DNA from: Benincasa hispida | Lineage: Eukaryota; Streptophyta; Magnoliopsida; Cucurbitales; Cucurbitaceae | Assembly: GCF_009727055.1 (NCBI RefSeq) | Contig: NC_052351.1 | Span: forward strand, 10,593,203-10,657,202 | DNA length: 64,000 nucleotides | Direction: 5' to 3' | Shown here: positions 44,525-56,100 of the stretch, piece after piece | Layout of the letters: each line of letters opens with the position of its first letter | How positions within the stretch are numbered: position 1 is the stretch's first letter | Made by a program: the position numbers and the translations under genes | Notes under the pieces: generated by a model | Told to the model about the DNA's origin: nothing | Databases searched by the model: none | The model's input: the letters and a program-made list of their open reading frames with translations, nothing else

Positions 44525-46340
44525 TGATGCGTTATTTTATGCGGTGAAATTAATGAAGTGAAATGCGGTGATGGGAATGTATTGTGCAACAAGTTTTCTC
44601 AGCAAAATCCAAGTATAAATCTTACTGAGTTTTCTAGCAAGTCCAGGGTCGAACTCAGGGACTAAGGAAAATGATATGTGGTGATAATTTTCAAGAAGAC
44701 TTTATGATAACCATTAAATCAAAGAGTTATTTTTGGGTTGTTGTTTCCGGTATAAAATAAATGTATGCGGCGGAGTTAAGACGAGAGTTGATAATACAGA
44801 AGATGCGATAAATATGCAGGGAACGGGTTGAGAAGGGGTTCAGCTAACACTTCCTACGATTGCGTTCATGTTATGTGATCATGCAACACACATACAATAG
44901 CAAATCATCTCTCAACGCAAATGCTACAACTTCTAAGTTTAGAATGCATGTGATATATGCGATAAGTCTATAAGACCTACACATAAGCCTCTATTCTTGT
45001 TTATGTGATGACAATTGACATTGACACATACAAGGCGACCACATAATATCATAACCTATCTCTAGGGTGCATGCGATGCATGTTGGCAAACAAAGCTTAT
45101 TTCTAAGTTCCTATCTCTCGCTTATGCAGATCTAATCTCGCTCTCTCGAGTCTAGATTCTAACCTAGCTCTTTCAAGTCTTAGGTTCTTTCTTTAGACTC
45201 TCTCTCAAGTAGCTCTAAAGGGATATTGGGCACAGCATAAGACAAGATAATCGCATGCAATGAAGATCCTAGGTTATGTTAGCTTAGTTCTTCTCAACCC
45301 ATTCGATAAATTTAGCTATTCATGCGTACTTTTAAGAGAGTGAACAGATGTAGATAAGCAAGTTCCATTTTATAGATATAGAGTTGAAATACAAAATAAC
45401 AATGCGAAATGAGAATAAGAGCTTGATAGCAATCTCTTGCTCCCCAAGGCTTTTACATTGTTCTTTTCTACTTTGTTCAAAAGATAGTCTCGCTCTCACG
45501 AGAGTCGGCCCTCTCTGCTTTTCCACACCTCTGGGTTCTCTCTCGAGCTGACCAGAGTGATCTTCCAGTGTCTCTTCCCTTCTATCACTCCACCTTCTAA
45601 GTAAAAAGGAAAATTAAAACAAGGTGACTTCTATCTAAGGGAAAATTATCTAACTATTCGAACTCCTTTACTGAAGGTCACCTTTGGTATTTATAGAGCT
45701 TCGAGGTGAAAGGTGTTTTCTCTCTTATTATTGCACTGATGGGATGACATTAATTCTCTATCTGATGCACCGAATATTTGTCACCGAAAAGTTGAGTGTA
45801 CTTGCTACAGTAGTTCGTTAGCGGCTTGTCAACTTAATTCGGACTCGATCGTCATCAACTTTCTATCCCATCGTGATTTATTATGCTTTTCACCTAGATG
45901 CGTCCACCAAGTTGCGTCGGTTCTATGCGGCAATCCTTCTTGAGCAAATATTTGCGAGCGCAAATCACCGCAAAGCCTTGCGGTAACGCTACGCTCGACC
46001 ATTGCTTCTGTCTCTTATACACATCTAGATGTGTATAAGAGACAGGCGCTGGCTCTATGCGGCAATCCTTCTTGAGCAAATATTTGCGAGCGCAAATCAC
46101 CGCAAAGCCTTGCGGTAACGCTACGCTCGACCGTTGATTTCTTGTGATCGCATTTTCCGCCTTGTATCAATGCTTATTCTGCATAAAAATACATAAATTA
46201 ACTGTCATGCGATGGACGCATGCGACCGCAATATTATGAACTTAATACTTTTTGGATGCAATTTTATATATTTTATCAACGCAAACCTTCATTGTTTAAT
46301 AACTTAACACTATAATAACGTGCATTTCTACCTGTTATCA
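44525..46340 (-). mobile_element. Gypsy 5' LTR, containing a 132-bp assembly artefact
   Basis: In the minus-strand sense it starts TGATAACAGGTAGAAATGCA and ends CGCATCA. It is the same family as the plus-strand LTR at 61968-63646, which starts TGATAACGGGTAGAAATGCA. Shared parts include cgcaagcgcatgc-type words, ggtatttatagagc (a TATA-like box at 45687-45700) and the tcttaggaagtgttagct region. Measured length is 1816 bp. Removing the 132 bp duplicated around the adapter leaves 1684, against 1679 in the sister LTR. It interrupts the copia pol at 46341. Confidence 0.87.
46008..46045. other. Nextera mate-pair junction adapter (artefact 1)
   Basis: The Tn5 mosaic end CTGTCTCTTATACACATCT is followed directly by its reverse complement, the 38-bp junction adapter of Nextera mate-pair libraries. 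The 78 bp at 45923-46000 recur identically at 46055-46132. This is an assembly or gap-filling artefact. The open frame on the minus strand over it (45894-46100) contains VSYTHLDVYKRQ, a well-known adapter-derived peptide. Confidence 0.97.
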
Positions 46341-48990
46341 CCGTCCAGTGATCAAATCCTGGATTGGACTGATACCGACTGACAATCCTTATTGCAAAGC
46401 AAATATCGAGTCTGGTACACAACATTGCATACATCAAGCTTCCTACAGCAGAAGCATAGGGAATCCATCTCATCTCCTCAACCTCTTGAGGTGTCTTAGG
46501 ACATTGATCCTTAGACAAAACGATTCCATGCCTGAAGGGTAATAAACCCCTCTTGGAATCCTGCATTCTGTATTTGATCAACATTTAATCAATGTACGAT
46601 GCCTGAGACAGGGCTAACCGTTTATTCTTGCGATCTTGAATAATCTGGATCCCGAAAATATACTGTGCCTCACCCAAATCTTTCAGTTGGAACTGGGAAG
46701 CTAGCCAACGCTTAATGTCAGTCAGATACCCTACATCATTCCCAATGAATAGGATATCATCCACATATAGTACCAGGAAAGCTACTGAGTTGTTGATGAT
46801 CTTCTTGTAAACACAAGGTTCATCAACGTTTTGATCAAAGCCAAACGACTTGACAACAGTGTCAAATCTGATGTTCCAAGATCTAGATGCTTGTTTCAGC
46901 CCATAAATGGACCTATTAAGCTTGCAAACTCTTTGCTCTTGATTTAGAACTACGAACCCGTCTGGTTGAGTCATATAGATGATCTCCTCAAGATTACCAT
47001 TAAGAAAGGCAATCTTGACGTCTTTTTTCCATACTTCATAATCATAAAATGTGGCTATGGATAAGAGAATCCGAATAGACTTAAGCATGACAACAGGTGA
47101 CAAAGTTTCCTCACAGTCAACTCTCTCAACCTGGGTATAACCCTTTGCCACGAGTCTAGCCTTAAAGGTTTGCACCTTTCCATATACACCTCTCTTTCGC
47201 TTATAGATCCACTTACACCCAATAGGTCTTACCCCTTCAGGTGGATCAACAAGCTCCCAGACATTATTGAAGTACATAGACTTCATTTCCTGGTTCATGG
47301 CCTTAACCCATTTATCTTTGTCCACATCCTCCATTACTTTCTTCATAATGATGTTATGAGCTTCAGTCAAACCCATGTAGCGATGAGTGGGTTCATAACC
47401 CTCCTACTACGTTGAGGCAGTCTCAACTCTTGAGCTGGTTGACTAGACATTCTGACCTCAACAACTCTTGTTGATCTGTCAGCCTATTTAACAACTCTTG
47501 TTGAACCCTCAACAGTCTCAGTCTCACTTGAGATCTCATGTAAAACGAGCTTACTTCGTGGCTTATGATCCCTCATATGGTCTTCTTCCAAGAAGATAGC
47601 ATTTGTAGAAATAAACACTATGTTCTCACTCGGATCATAGAAGTATCCACCTCTCGTTTCCTTAGGGTAGCCCACAAAGCGGCAAACCTTCGAACGCAGT
47701 TCCAACTTCTTTGGGTTAGTCACTAGCACATGTGCCGGACAGCCCCAAATCCTGAAGTGGCATAAACTACCTTTACGGCCTCTCTATAACTCAAAAGGTG
47801 TTTCAGAAATACTTTTCGAGGGAACGTTGTTCAGGATATAACATGCAGTCTCCACTACATAACCCCAAAACGAGTCTGGAAAATGAGCATAACTCATCAT
47901 AGATCGAACCATATCCAACAAGATCCTGTTTCTCCTTTCTGATACACCATTCTGCTGAGGTGTACCAGGAGCCGAGAGTTATGATGCAATCCCATGTTCT
48001 ATCATATAGTTCTGGAATTGGAGGTCCATATACTCTCCACCACGATCAGATCGTAATGTTTTTATCTTCTTACCTAACAAGTTTCCAACTTCAGCTTTAT
48101 ACTCCTTGAACTTTTCAAGAGCTTCAGACTTACATTGCATTAGGAAGAGATACCCAAACCTTGAATAATCATCTATGAAAGAGATGAAATATTCATACCC
48201 ACTTCGAGCTCTTACATTCATTGGACCACAGAGATCTGAATGTACAAGCTCCAAGGCTTCCTTGACTCTATAACCTTTTCCAATAAAAGGTCATTTGGTC
48301 ATCTTGCCTTCAAGAAATGATTCACATACCGACAAGGAGTTTTCTTCTAAACTCTTTAGAAGTCCACTTTTCACGAACTTCTCAATCCTATTGAGGTTGA
48401 TGTGACCTAACCTCAGATGCCAAAGATGGGCATTTTCCTTAGGAGAAACCTTTGGTCTTTTAGCTGTTGTTGCCGTACTAAACATTTCAGTGTTAAACAA
48501 GGCTTTTATGACTAATGGCCTTAGTACATATAAGTTATTTTCCATTGAACCATCTTCATTCCATTCTTGAAAATAAACAATTTATTCTCAGAAAAGGAGA
48601 CAGTGTAGCCTTGTTCAATGAGACAAGAAACCGAGATTAAGTTCCTCTTAATATGAGGAACTATAAAAACATCATCCAGTAACAGATAACGTTTCTTGTC
48701 AACAAATAACTTCAGTCTGCCTATAGCAACAGCTGAAACAACTTCACAGTACCGACTCGAAGAGTCATCTTTCCCTATGGCAACATTTGCCAAGAACTGA
48801 ATCCTTGGTAAGAGGAACTGACATGATTGGTAGCACCTCAATCAAGGATCCAAGTAGAATCATCATTCTCTACCAGACACGTCTCCAAGACCAATAAATC
48901 ATATTTACTGTCTTATCTCCTCTTTTGGAGAGTAATGGGATGGAGGTCATTTGCCACGAAATTCGTTTCACATGATTCTTTCCACTGTAA
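46341..48990 (-). pseudogene. Copia element 4, degraded pol (protease to RT)
   Basis: In the minus-strand sense: protease site WILD-stop-GATNHV near 48830 (the Ser of DSG is a stop), then GAG-pre-integrase and HHCC (48291-48545: HLWHLRLGHINLNRIEKFV). The integrase core follows (47979-48254: ELVHSDLCGPMNVRARSGYE, FISFIDDYSRFGYLFLM, LRSDRGGEYMD), then the integrase end (47484-47729: VGYPKETRGGYFYDPSENIV). RT (46585-47376) is open for 263 residues with GCKWIYKRKRG, YGLKQASRSWN and LYVDDILFIGN. The reading stops at 46341 in DICFAIRIVSRYQSNPG, where the gypsy LTR begins. RNase H is missing from the window. It is flanked by LTRs B and C. Confidence 0.9.
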
Positions 48991-49055
48991 ATACTCAGTT
49001 ATTTTAAAAGCTTTAAACGGAAATACTAACGAGTTGGTAAAAATAAAAACACATT

Positions 49056-50930
49056 AACCTACGTTAGATTTTGAGCAAATACCCATTGTAAAACAAAACA
49101 ACATACAATAAGATTGTAACATGAACTCCGTGTGACATTCAATTTCGCAATGATGCTTCAAAGGTTTAGGACAAAAGCCGCCGAAGGGAGGTCAGTTATC
49201 CCTCCTCTGAACTGAGAAGTTCTCAACCAGTCCTTAATACCAGAACAACTCTTGCTTCTATAACGACTAGCCATCATTGATTTGGCCAAGAGATTATTAA
49301 CTTACTTAACAATCTCCCATAAGTGTGACCCACCATTTTAAGCCCTAGAGGTCCGTCCCAAAAGGACAATCCGAAGGGAAAAAATCCGATTGGGGCAAAA
49401 CCTAAAGCGACCCTATCCATTTTTGGAGTTCACCTTGATATTGACCAATTGCACAAAACCCATCCGAAGGGGACTCTCCCAGGGCGCCACTATTGAGGCT
49501 GTCTCTTATACACATCTAGATGTGTATAAGAGACAGCCCTAGAGGTCCGTCCCAAAAGGACAATCCGAAGGGAAAAAATCCAATTGGGGCAAAACCTAAA
49601 GCGACCCTATCCATTTTTGGAGTTCACCTTGATATTGACCAATTGCACAAAACCCATCCGAAGGGGGACGCTCTCAGGGCACCACGAGTGAGTACAGAAT
49701 GATCTCACGGTGTGAACCAATGACAGAGACTATAGGACGTGTTGACACACACCCTTCACCCACTTACTATAAACACTCTCTCCATCCACCTTGATATTGA
49801 CTCATGCAAACACCATTCGAAGGGGGATGCTCATGGGGCACCACGAGGCCAAGCATGATCTCATGGTGTGAACATACAGGAAGAAACGTGAGTGGAATCA
49901 TAGACATATCAGATATGCCTCTTCCTCCTACTGAGTATTTTATAACCTAATGTTTAGCTTACTTAGAAAAAACACGACTAAGGATTTTAACCAAGTGACT
50001 TTTAGGTTTTCCCAAGAGTAACTTTTACCTTGGATAGTGAACAACTTTTGATCATCATCCATTAAATTCTTTAACGGAATCTTTGACCAAATCGTCACAT
50101 GCTTAATGAAAATCTATCTAATTCACTTTTCCAGGTTGGTTCCCAGGTAAGGGTGTTACGTTTCCGTCAACTTAAGAACTCCAGCCTAGCCAGAACCCGC
50201 CTTAGACAAAAGGTCCCTTATAGATAGGTTTACAAAAAATTTAATCTTTTATCAACCAATTTAATCCTATTAAACTGATTTTAAAAGATTAATCTAGGTT
50301 ACTAAAATCTTTAGAACCACTTGAACTTAGGTCTATCTCAATCCAATTTTAATACCCTTTTAAAAAACTTGAGTTCACCATAAGTCCGCATGCAACTCTA
50401 AATTATTCATTTTAGGTCTAATTTCCTTTATAACACTTATAAACGGAAACAACCAAAATGCTAAGCTAACACATGCAAGGCATTCATAACGCTTATAAAC
50501 AACCTAAGTGTCATACTCAATGCATTGTCCATTCATTGCTACTTCTTTTATATAACACTTATACAAAACAACAACAAAACAAGCAAAATATGCTTCCATT
50601 CACCCTTAGACTATAACACTTATAATAAAAAGATGATACATGATAATGGTCACTGCATGCAAAATATAACTCTTATATTCCGTGATGCATGCACATGCTT
50701 TCAAGTAATTTCCTCATGCTTGATTATAACATTTATAATACATGATGCATGAATAATTGCACAACCTAAGGTGGGTTTTGAACTAAATGTCAAACACTTT
50801 GGCATATAAACACCATACATCACATGTATAATAACCAATGTTGATGAACCAGGTAAAATTTCCTTAAAACCACAAAAATAAAGCTAACTAACAAAGACAA
50901 GGAGTCTCCAGTTCAAACAAGCAAACCGGG
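49056..50930 (-). other. Copia element 4, leader/gag region without an open frame
   Basis: Between pol and the 5' LTR no gag frame survives. The stretch 49340-49860 holds repeated ccaccttgatattgac-type and atccgaaggggga-type units, one copy being duplicated artificially around the adapter at 49499. From 50270 to 50780 there are many ataacacttata words. Confidence 0.6.
49499..49536. other. Nextera mate-pair junction adapter (artefact 2)
   Basis: The same back-to-back 19-bp Tn5 mosaic ends as at 46008. The sequence at 49343-49490 (starting ccctagaggtccgtccc) is repeated almost exactly at 49537-49684, immediately after the adapter. The open frame beginning MCIRDS at 49520 is an adapter-derived ghost. 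Confidence 0.97.
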
Positions 50931-51235
50931 TCTTGAACCGCTTGGACAAAATATCGCGTCTCCAACCATTGTGTACTAAATTCCCCACGATCGCCTACAC
51001 AATAAAAAAAACGCTTCGTTCTATCGTTCACCAGCGCTCCCAGAGCTAAACGAATGTTTCGCATTTACTACACGATCGTTTAGAAAAATCTAAATGATCG
51101 TTTAGCTATTACTACATGATTGTGTACCTTTACTAAGCGATGAAGCTTAAGGTACACGACCGTTTAGCTAGTGCCTCCGTATTGCATACGTAATGGGGGG
51201 AAATTAGAAGTCAATTTTACTCGACAACCAAAATC
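50931..51235. repeat. GATCGTTTAGC-type motif cluster, copia leader
   Basis: The words acgatcgtttaga, atgatcgtttagc, cacgaccgtttagc and related forms occur at spacings of 25-50 bp. The cluster continues on the other side of the gypsy LTR at 53380-53620, which shows the two parts were once contiguous. Confidence 0.75.
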
Positions 51236-53332
51236 CCGTGGACGCGGTATGCGATGCATGTTCCTAAGATATGCGTTGATAGTCATGCGTCGATGGTCAT
51301 GCGTTGGACTGATAATGCGTTAATGAATGTATGCGATGACCATGCGTCATGCCCTAAGTTTTCTTGCACTCATGCTAAGTATAATGCGAACGCAAGTTTC
51401 TCAGGTAATCCAAGGTCGAACATAGAGACTTGTAGCTATATATATGTGGTAATGTGCATGTGGTGGTTTGAATAAAAGAATGGAAGGGATGTTGCTAAGT
51501 TAATCCTACTCCTACTCCTATCTAACAGACAACGCAATGAGAATATGCATGAAAGGTAGAGATACGAAAAACCTTGACATGAAATAAATGTGTGGGAAAA
51601 TAGATAAAATGCAGAGATGTTTTCATTGCAACCCTTAAGAGTGACCGCAAGGGCAACCCTAGTCAACGTAAGCCAATGCGATCATATTACACTCATGCAC
51701 GAAAAATCATTTTCCAATGCAAATGCGATGCTCCTAAGTCTAGGACGCATGTGTTAAATGCAAAAGTGTCCATAGAGCTTATTCCTAAGTCTCTACTCTT
51801 TTCCTATGCGATGATGCAAAATGCATATAATGCTACGGTGACCGCACACAATCGTATCCTATCTCTAGGATGCATGCGATGGGTTAATAGCAAACAATGC
51901 TTATTCCTAAGCTCCTATCTCTTGTATTATGTGTTCTAATTTGACTCTCCCAAGCCTAGATTCTGACTTGACCTTCCCAAGTCTACATCCTGTCCTTAGA
52001 CTACCCTCCCGAGTATCCCTAATGGACGAATGAAGCATACATAATACAAGACAATAGCATGAACTTGGTTGACGCAAGATTGTTACTATCCCTAGTGAAC
52101 AATGCATACATTGCTTAATGCGTCCAACCACTTACCCTCCCGGGCAGTTGATTGTTCTAACTTTACTTATAGACAAGCAATGCATTAGCTTATAGACAAG
52201 CGTTGCAGCAGCTTCACACTAAGAAAATAAGATTACTCACACACTCACTTAACTCACACCTCTCGGTGGGTTACTACATGCTTCATATCCTTAATCCACA
52301 TGACTAAGTATATGCGATACCGAAGCAATCCCACTAAGTGTTGCAATGAAAGTAAAGATGCTAAGCACAGAAGATGGAGATGGAGTCGAAGGAACAGAGA
52401 AATGCATTGAAAACAAATTGTATTAATTCCTTAATTCCAAGATGTCATACAATACAATATAAGAAAGAAAGGAAAAGGAAATGACTGGCTGGAAGCAAAG
52501 ATTTGCTCCCAGCGGATGTGCGTCAAGGCTGCCGGTGGTGCCATGGATGGGCGGAGGAGCTGACTCTCTCGAGATCTAGCTCCGGTCGTCACTCGAAATG
52601 GACGAAGGAGGTGAAGAACTCTCAACCATCTTCTCACATGTTTATCTGGATCACAAGGATCCGCCCTAGGCGAACCTCAGGCGAAAACCTTGGATAACTT
52701 GAATTTTTGCTCATCAGCTTCTATTTATAGAGCTTGGGTTACCGACAGCATTAATTGGACTGCTCTGAGTCTGACATTCGATGTGTTATTCCTTTCTGAA
52801 CCTCTGCCACTAACGGCGTGGTAAGTGAAATGTCAACATCATCTTTTGATTTTTCTCGAGGTAGATGCATTGATGCGTTCATTCCACCTACCTTGCGTTG
52901 ATCCCATTAGAATGCATTGTCGCGTAGCCACAATCATTCAACGGCCGCATTCGCTTAATACCGCAACTCTACATGATGACTGCAATCACTTTACGAGCAC
53001 AACTCCTATGTGATGGACGCATACGACTGATTATCGCAACATCCATGCGTTGATCGATGCGTTTACCTTTGCGATGGAGTGTTTCTCCACATGCGGTCGT
53101 CTATGCGGTGGTCCGGTTTCTGCGTTTGTATTCATTTCTTGCATTAGTTACAAAAATAGAACATTGAATGCATAATTAACGCAAAATAACGGGTCAGTTG
53201 AGATTCATCATGCTGATCGACGCAAGCTTACTTTCTCATGAATTTCTATCATGATTGCCGCATATTCCACCTAACAACCTTTATAATTCTAAGTAAAAGG
53301 CCTAGGATGACATGCATTTCTGCATGTCATCA
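51236..53332 (-). mobile_element. Gypsy solo LTR (LTR G) in the copia leader
   Basis: About 2.1 kb of the same family as LTR F (39473-41247): atatgcgttgatag, ctaagtataatgcgaacgcaagtttctcag, aaggtcgaacatagagac, and a TATA-like ctatttatagagc at 52720-52732. The right end reads gcatgtcatca. No primer site or polypurine tract adjoins, and copia-leader motifs lie on both sides, so it is probably a solo LTR. The left edge is uncertain by some tens of bases and no target duplication was established. Confidence 0.68.
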
Positions 53333-53927
53333 ATACGCAAGATCATATAGGTAGTAAATAAACGATGAAGCTTGCTAACTACACGATCGTCTAGCGCGGG
53401 CCTTTTACTTAACGACGAGCATCGCATGCTCTCACTACGATTGTCTACCTCCAGTACCTACACGATTGGGCAACCAACGCTATGAGATAGAGTAAACGAT
53501 TTACCCTATTTCATAGGATTAGCTAAATGATCGTTTAGAAAATACTACACAATCTTCTAGAAAAATCTAAATGATCGCTTAGTTAAATCCCAACGACCGT
53601 TTACTTGAGGCTACACGATACGACCAACGTTTGGTCTTCTTCTTTGTTGAGATCTGCATCTTCATGCTCCAAAGCTTCATCATGAACAACTCGACGAACT
53701 CAAACTTTTTTAATTACAGACTTGATTGCAAAGTTAATTTTTCCCAAAAACACAGGGGCCTTTACAAATTAACACTTTGTTATACCGAAAGCTTTAACAA
53801 AAGACAATTAAACCCGAAACATTCATCAACTCAACCACAAATGCAGAAAATGATTAACCATAAATACAGAAACCCACCGCGACTGTAAAATGAGTTCAAA
53901 ACATAGATGTAATTTGGAATATCAGAG
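53333..53927. repeat. Copia element 4 leader with GATCGTTTAGC-type motifs
   Basis: The stretch 53380-53620 is rich in acgatcgtctagc, atgatcgtttaga and aacgaccgtttac words. From 53640 to 53927 there is non-coding leader up to the primer site. No gag frame is visible. Confidence 0.65.
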
Positions 53928-53945
53928 AACCTGGCTCTGATACCA
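53928..53945 (-). other. Primer binding site of copia element 4
   Basis: The minus strand reads tggtatcagagccaggtt, the classic complement of initiator methionine tRNA, two bases from the end of LTR C. This fixes LTR C as the 5' LTR and the element as minus-strand. Confidence 0.92.
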
Positions 53946-53947
53946 AT

Positions 53948-56100
53948 TGAAGAAAATCAAACTCAAGATTTTCATGAGCAGCGAAAATAAGATCATTCCA
54001 AATTACAATCATGAATGAACATTACATTTACAGTTGTACACAAAACATGCGGTTATGCAATTAATATAGAAATTACAGCATGAACAACTACAAAAGAACA
54101 AGGATAAAGCTCTACGAACATTTGTAGACTCGTCTCCATGCTCCTTTCTCACAAACGCTCGAACATAGCAACCTCAAACACTCGAACAACACGACCACTC
54201 CACAGCACGAACACGACGCACTGGAACTCCACGATCGCCTCGGTCACGAACTCCCCAACAACAAGAACGGCCTCTATAGAACCTCGATGGCGTTGAGTTG
54301 AGTATGACACCACCTAAAAGATTACCTTGGTATTTTTCAGCGTGAGAATCTAGAGGGTGGGCTCTGTTCGGACTTGGTATAAGGCAGACGAAGGAGGAAA
54401 CACCAATCGTGTACATGATTAGGTAAGTGGAAGATGGTGGAGACCTATCGTATAGGTTGATTCCCAATCGTTTAGCTAAAGCTAAGCAATCATCTAGCAA
54501 AAGTTAAGCGATCGTTTAGCTCATCGCATAGTTCAGTGTCTGTCGCCTACAGACACTACATAATCGTTTACTTTGGGCAAGTTGTCGTTTAGTAAATATT
54601 GCACGATAATTTAGCTCGCCCAAGTTGTCGTTTAGTAAAACTATATTTACTTGACAACCGCCGTGAGTTTCTTTTTGCCGAGAGAAATCTCAAAACTAAT
54701 TTTTTGACAAAAACTTACTAAAATTAGGAAAATCATTTTCCTTTTTTTTCACGGTTACCATGAAAATCCAATAACTACCCACTTAATTTGTTATTAAAGA
54801 AAAAGAATTAATTATCCAATAATTAATATTATTATAAATATAAATGATAACCAACTTATCATACTATATTTATAATCCTATAGTTTTAATATTTCATCTC
54901 ATGAAACATATAAACCGTAGTTCTTTTTTATTCCATGGTACTTAATGTAAATCTCATTTTACATCAATCCTCCACTAGATGTATTCTCATCATATCGATT
55001 ATATCATATTATAATCAAAATACCTCTTGTCAATTTTGAACATTTCAAATCAACACCAAGAACTAATCTTTCAACTAAATCAATTGAGCTACCAAGGGAA
55101 CCTTATAAACCTGTAGCTCGAAGCTCCAACGGTACGTGAATAACTGACTAAACTCTTTAGTCACGGGATCCACCATCCGTTAACTGCCAGGCACTCCACT
55201 AAAGACCGACAGCTGAACTCTCCGTACCACAGATATATTATGTGTCCATCTTAACCAATCAACAGTGCGACAACCCTTCACAGATCGCTCGTAAGTACAG
55301 TTGGGCCAATAACCATTATGCCCCTGTAGTTACATCTGTCTCCTTAAGTACCACTGATTCCTCTAATGAACATAAATCATAGTCCTACTATGACCGAGTC
55401 TTCTCTTCCAAAGAGAAGCTGTGGCTACTATGTTCAAGCCCCAGAATCAGCCCTTAAGGGAGCAATCTCTCTACTTATTCCTGCTTCGAAAAAGGAGTGA
55501 ATTCCATCTTGTGGATTGAGTTCCCAGCTCCCAGATCAGACAAGTCCCCAAAAAGGTAGGCATGTTGAGTTGGCAATCTGGCTACTCTCACCCATACTAA
55601 TCAAAGGACCGCCCTCAAAGGCAGGAGTTCCCAAAACACTCAAGATTGAGGTCGCGTTACCTTTGATCGTTCAGGATAGATGCAAGTTTCTAGTATCAAC
55701 GACGTTATATATAGAGTCTAGTCATCTCGTGGTCCAGGTCTTATACAAACTCTTTGTATAGGACATCCTCACTCACACGTCTCCACATGAATGGTTAGGA
55801 TCTACCATCTATAGTAGTTTATAACACTTGCAAACCTCTACAAAGTGGGTCGTATCTGTAGTGTCACCAGGATCAGGTATTCTACCTTAATCTTTATAGT
55901 ACAGACCTATTTGGTTTATCACTTAAGGCATGATTCACTTGTATATCACATATACATGCTTAAGTTCACATAAGATAATCAATGAGCTTTGTTTATTGGA
56001 TATGAGTAAATGCCAGAATTAAATAACACTTATTCATCAAATAATGTGTATCTTTACAAAACAACGAGACTCTGGGAAAATTAGGATACCAATCCCAACA
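53948..56100 (-). mobile_element. Copia element 4, 5' LTR (LTR C)
   Basis: A complete LTR of 2153 bp, tgaagaaaatc...atcccaaca on the plus strand (TG...CA). It is followed outward by tgtta (56101-56105), the same five bases that precede LTR B (37632-37636). Its centre (55090-55880) carries the caattgagctaccaag, gaagctccaac and caagtccccaaaaaggtagg text shared with LTRs A, D and E. A GATCGTTTAGC cluster lies at 54460-54640. Confidence 0.92.

Noticed and set aside
51186..53337. Target duplication ATACG around LTR G
   Set aside because: The left atacg lies about 50 bp before the recognisable LTR start and no TG terminus follows it. A chance match is likely enough.
54174..54500. Protein gene of 108 codons (and its counterpart at 37863-38153)
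   Set aside because: Both lie at the same place within LTRs C and B of one copia family. The frames are shared because the LTRs are copies, and they show no domain.
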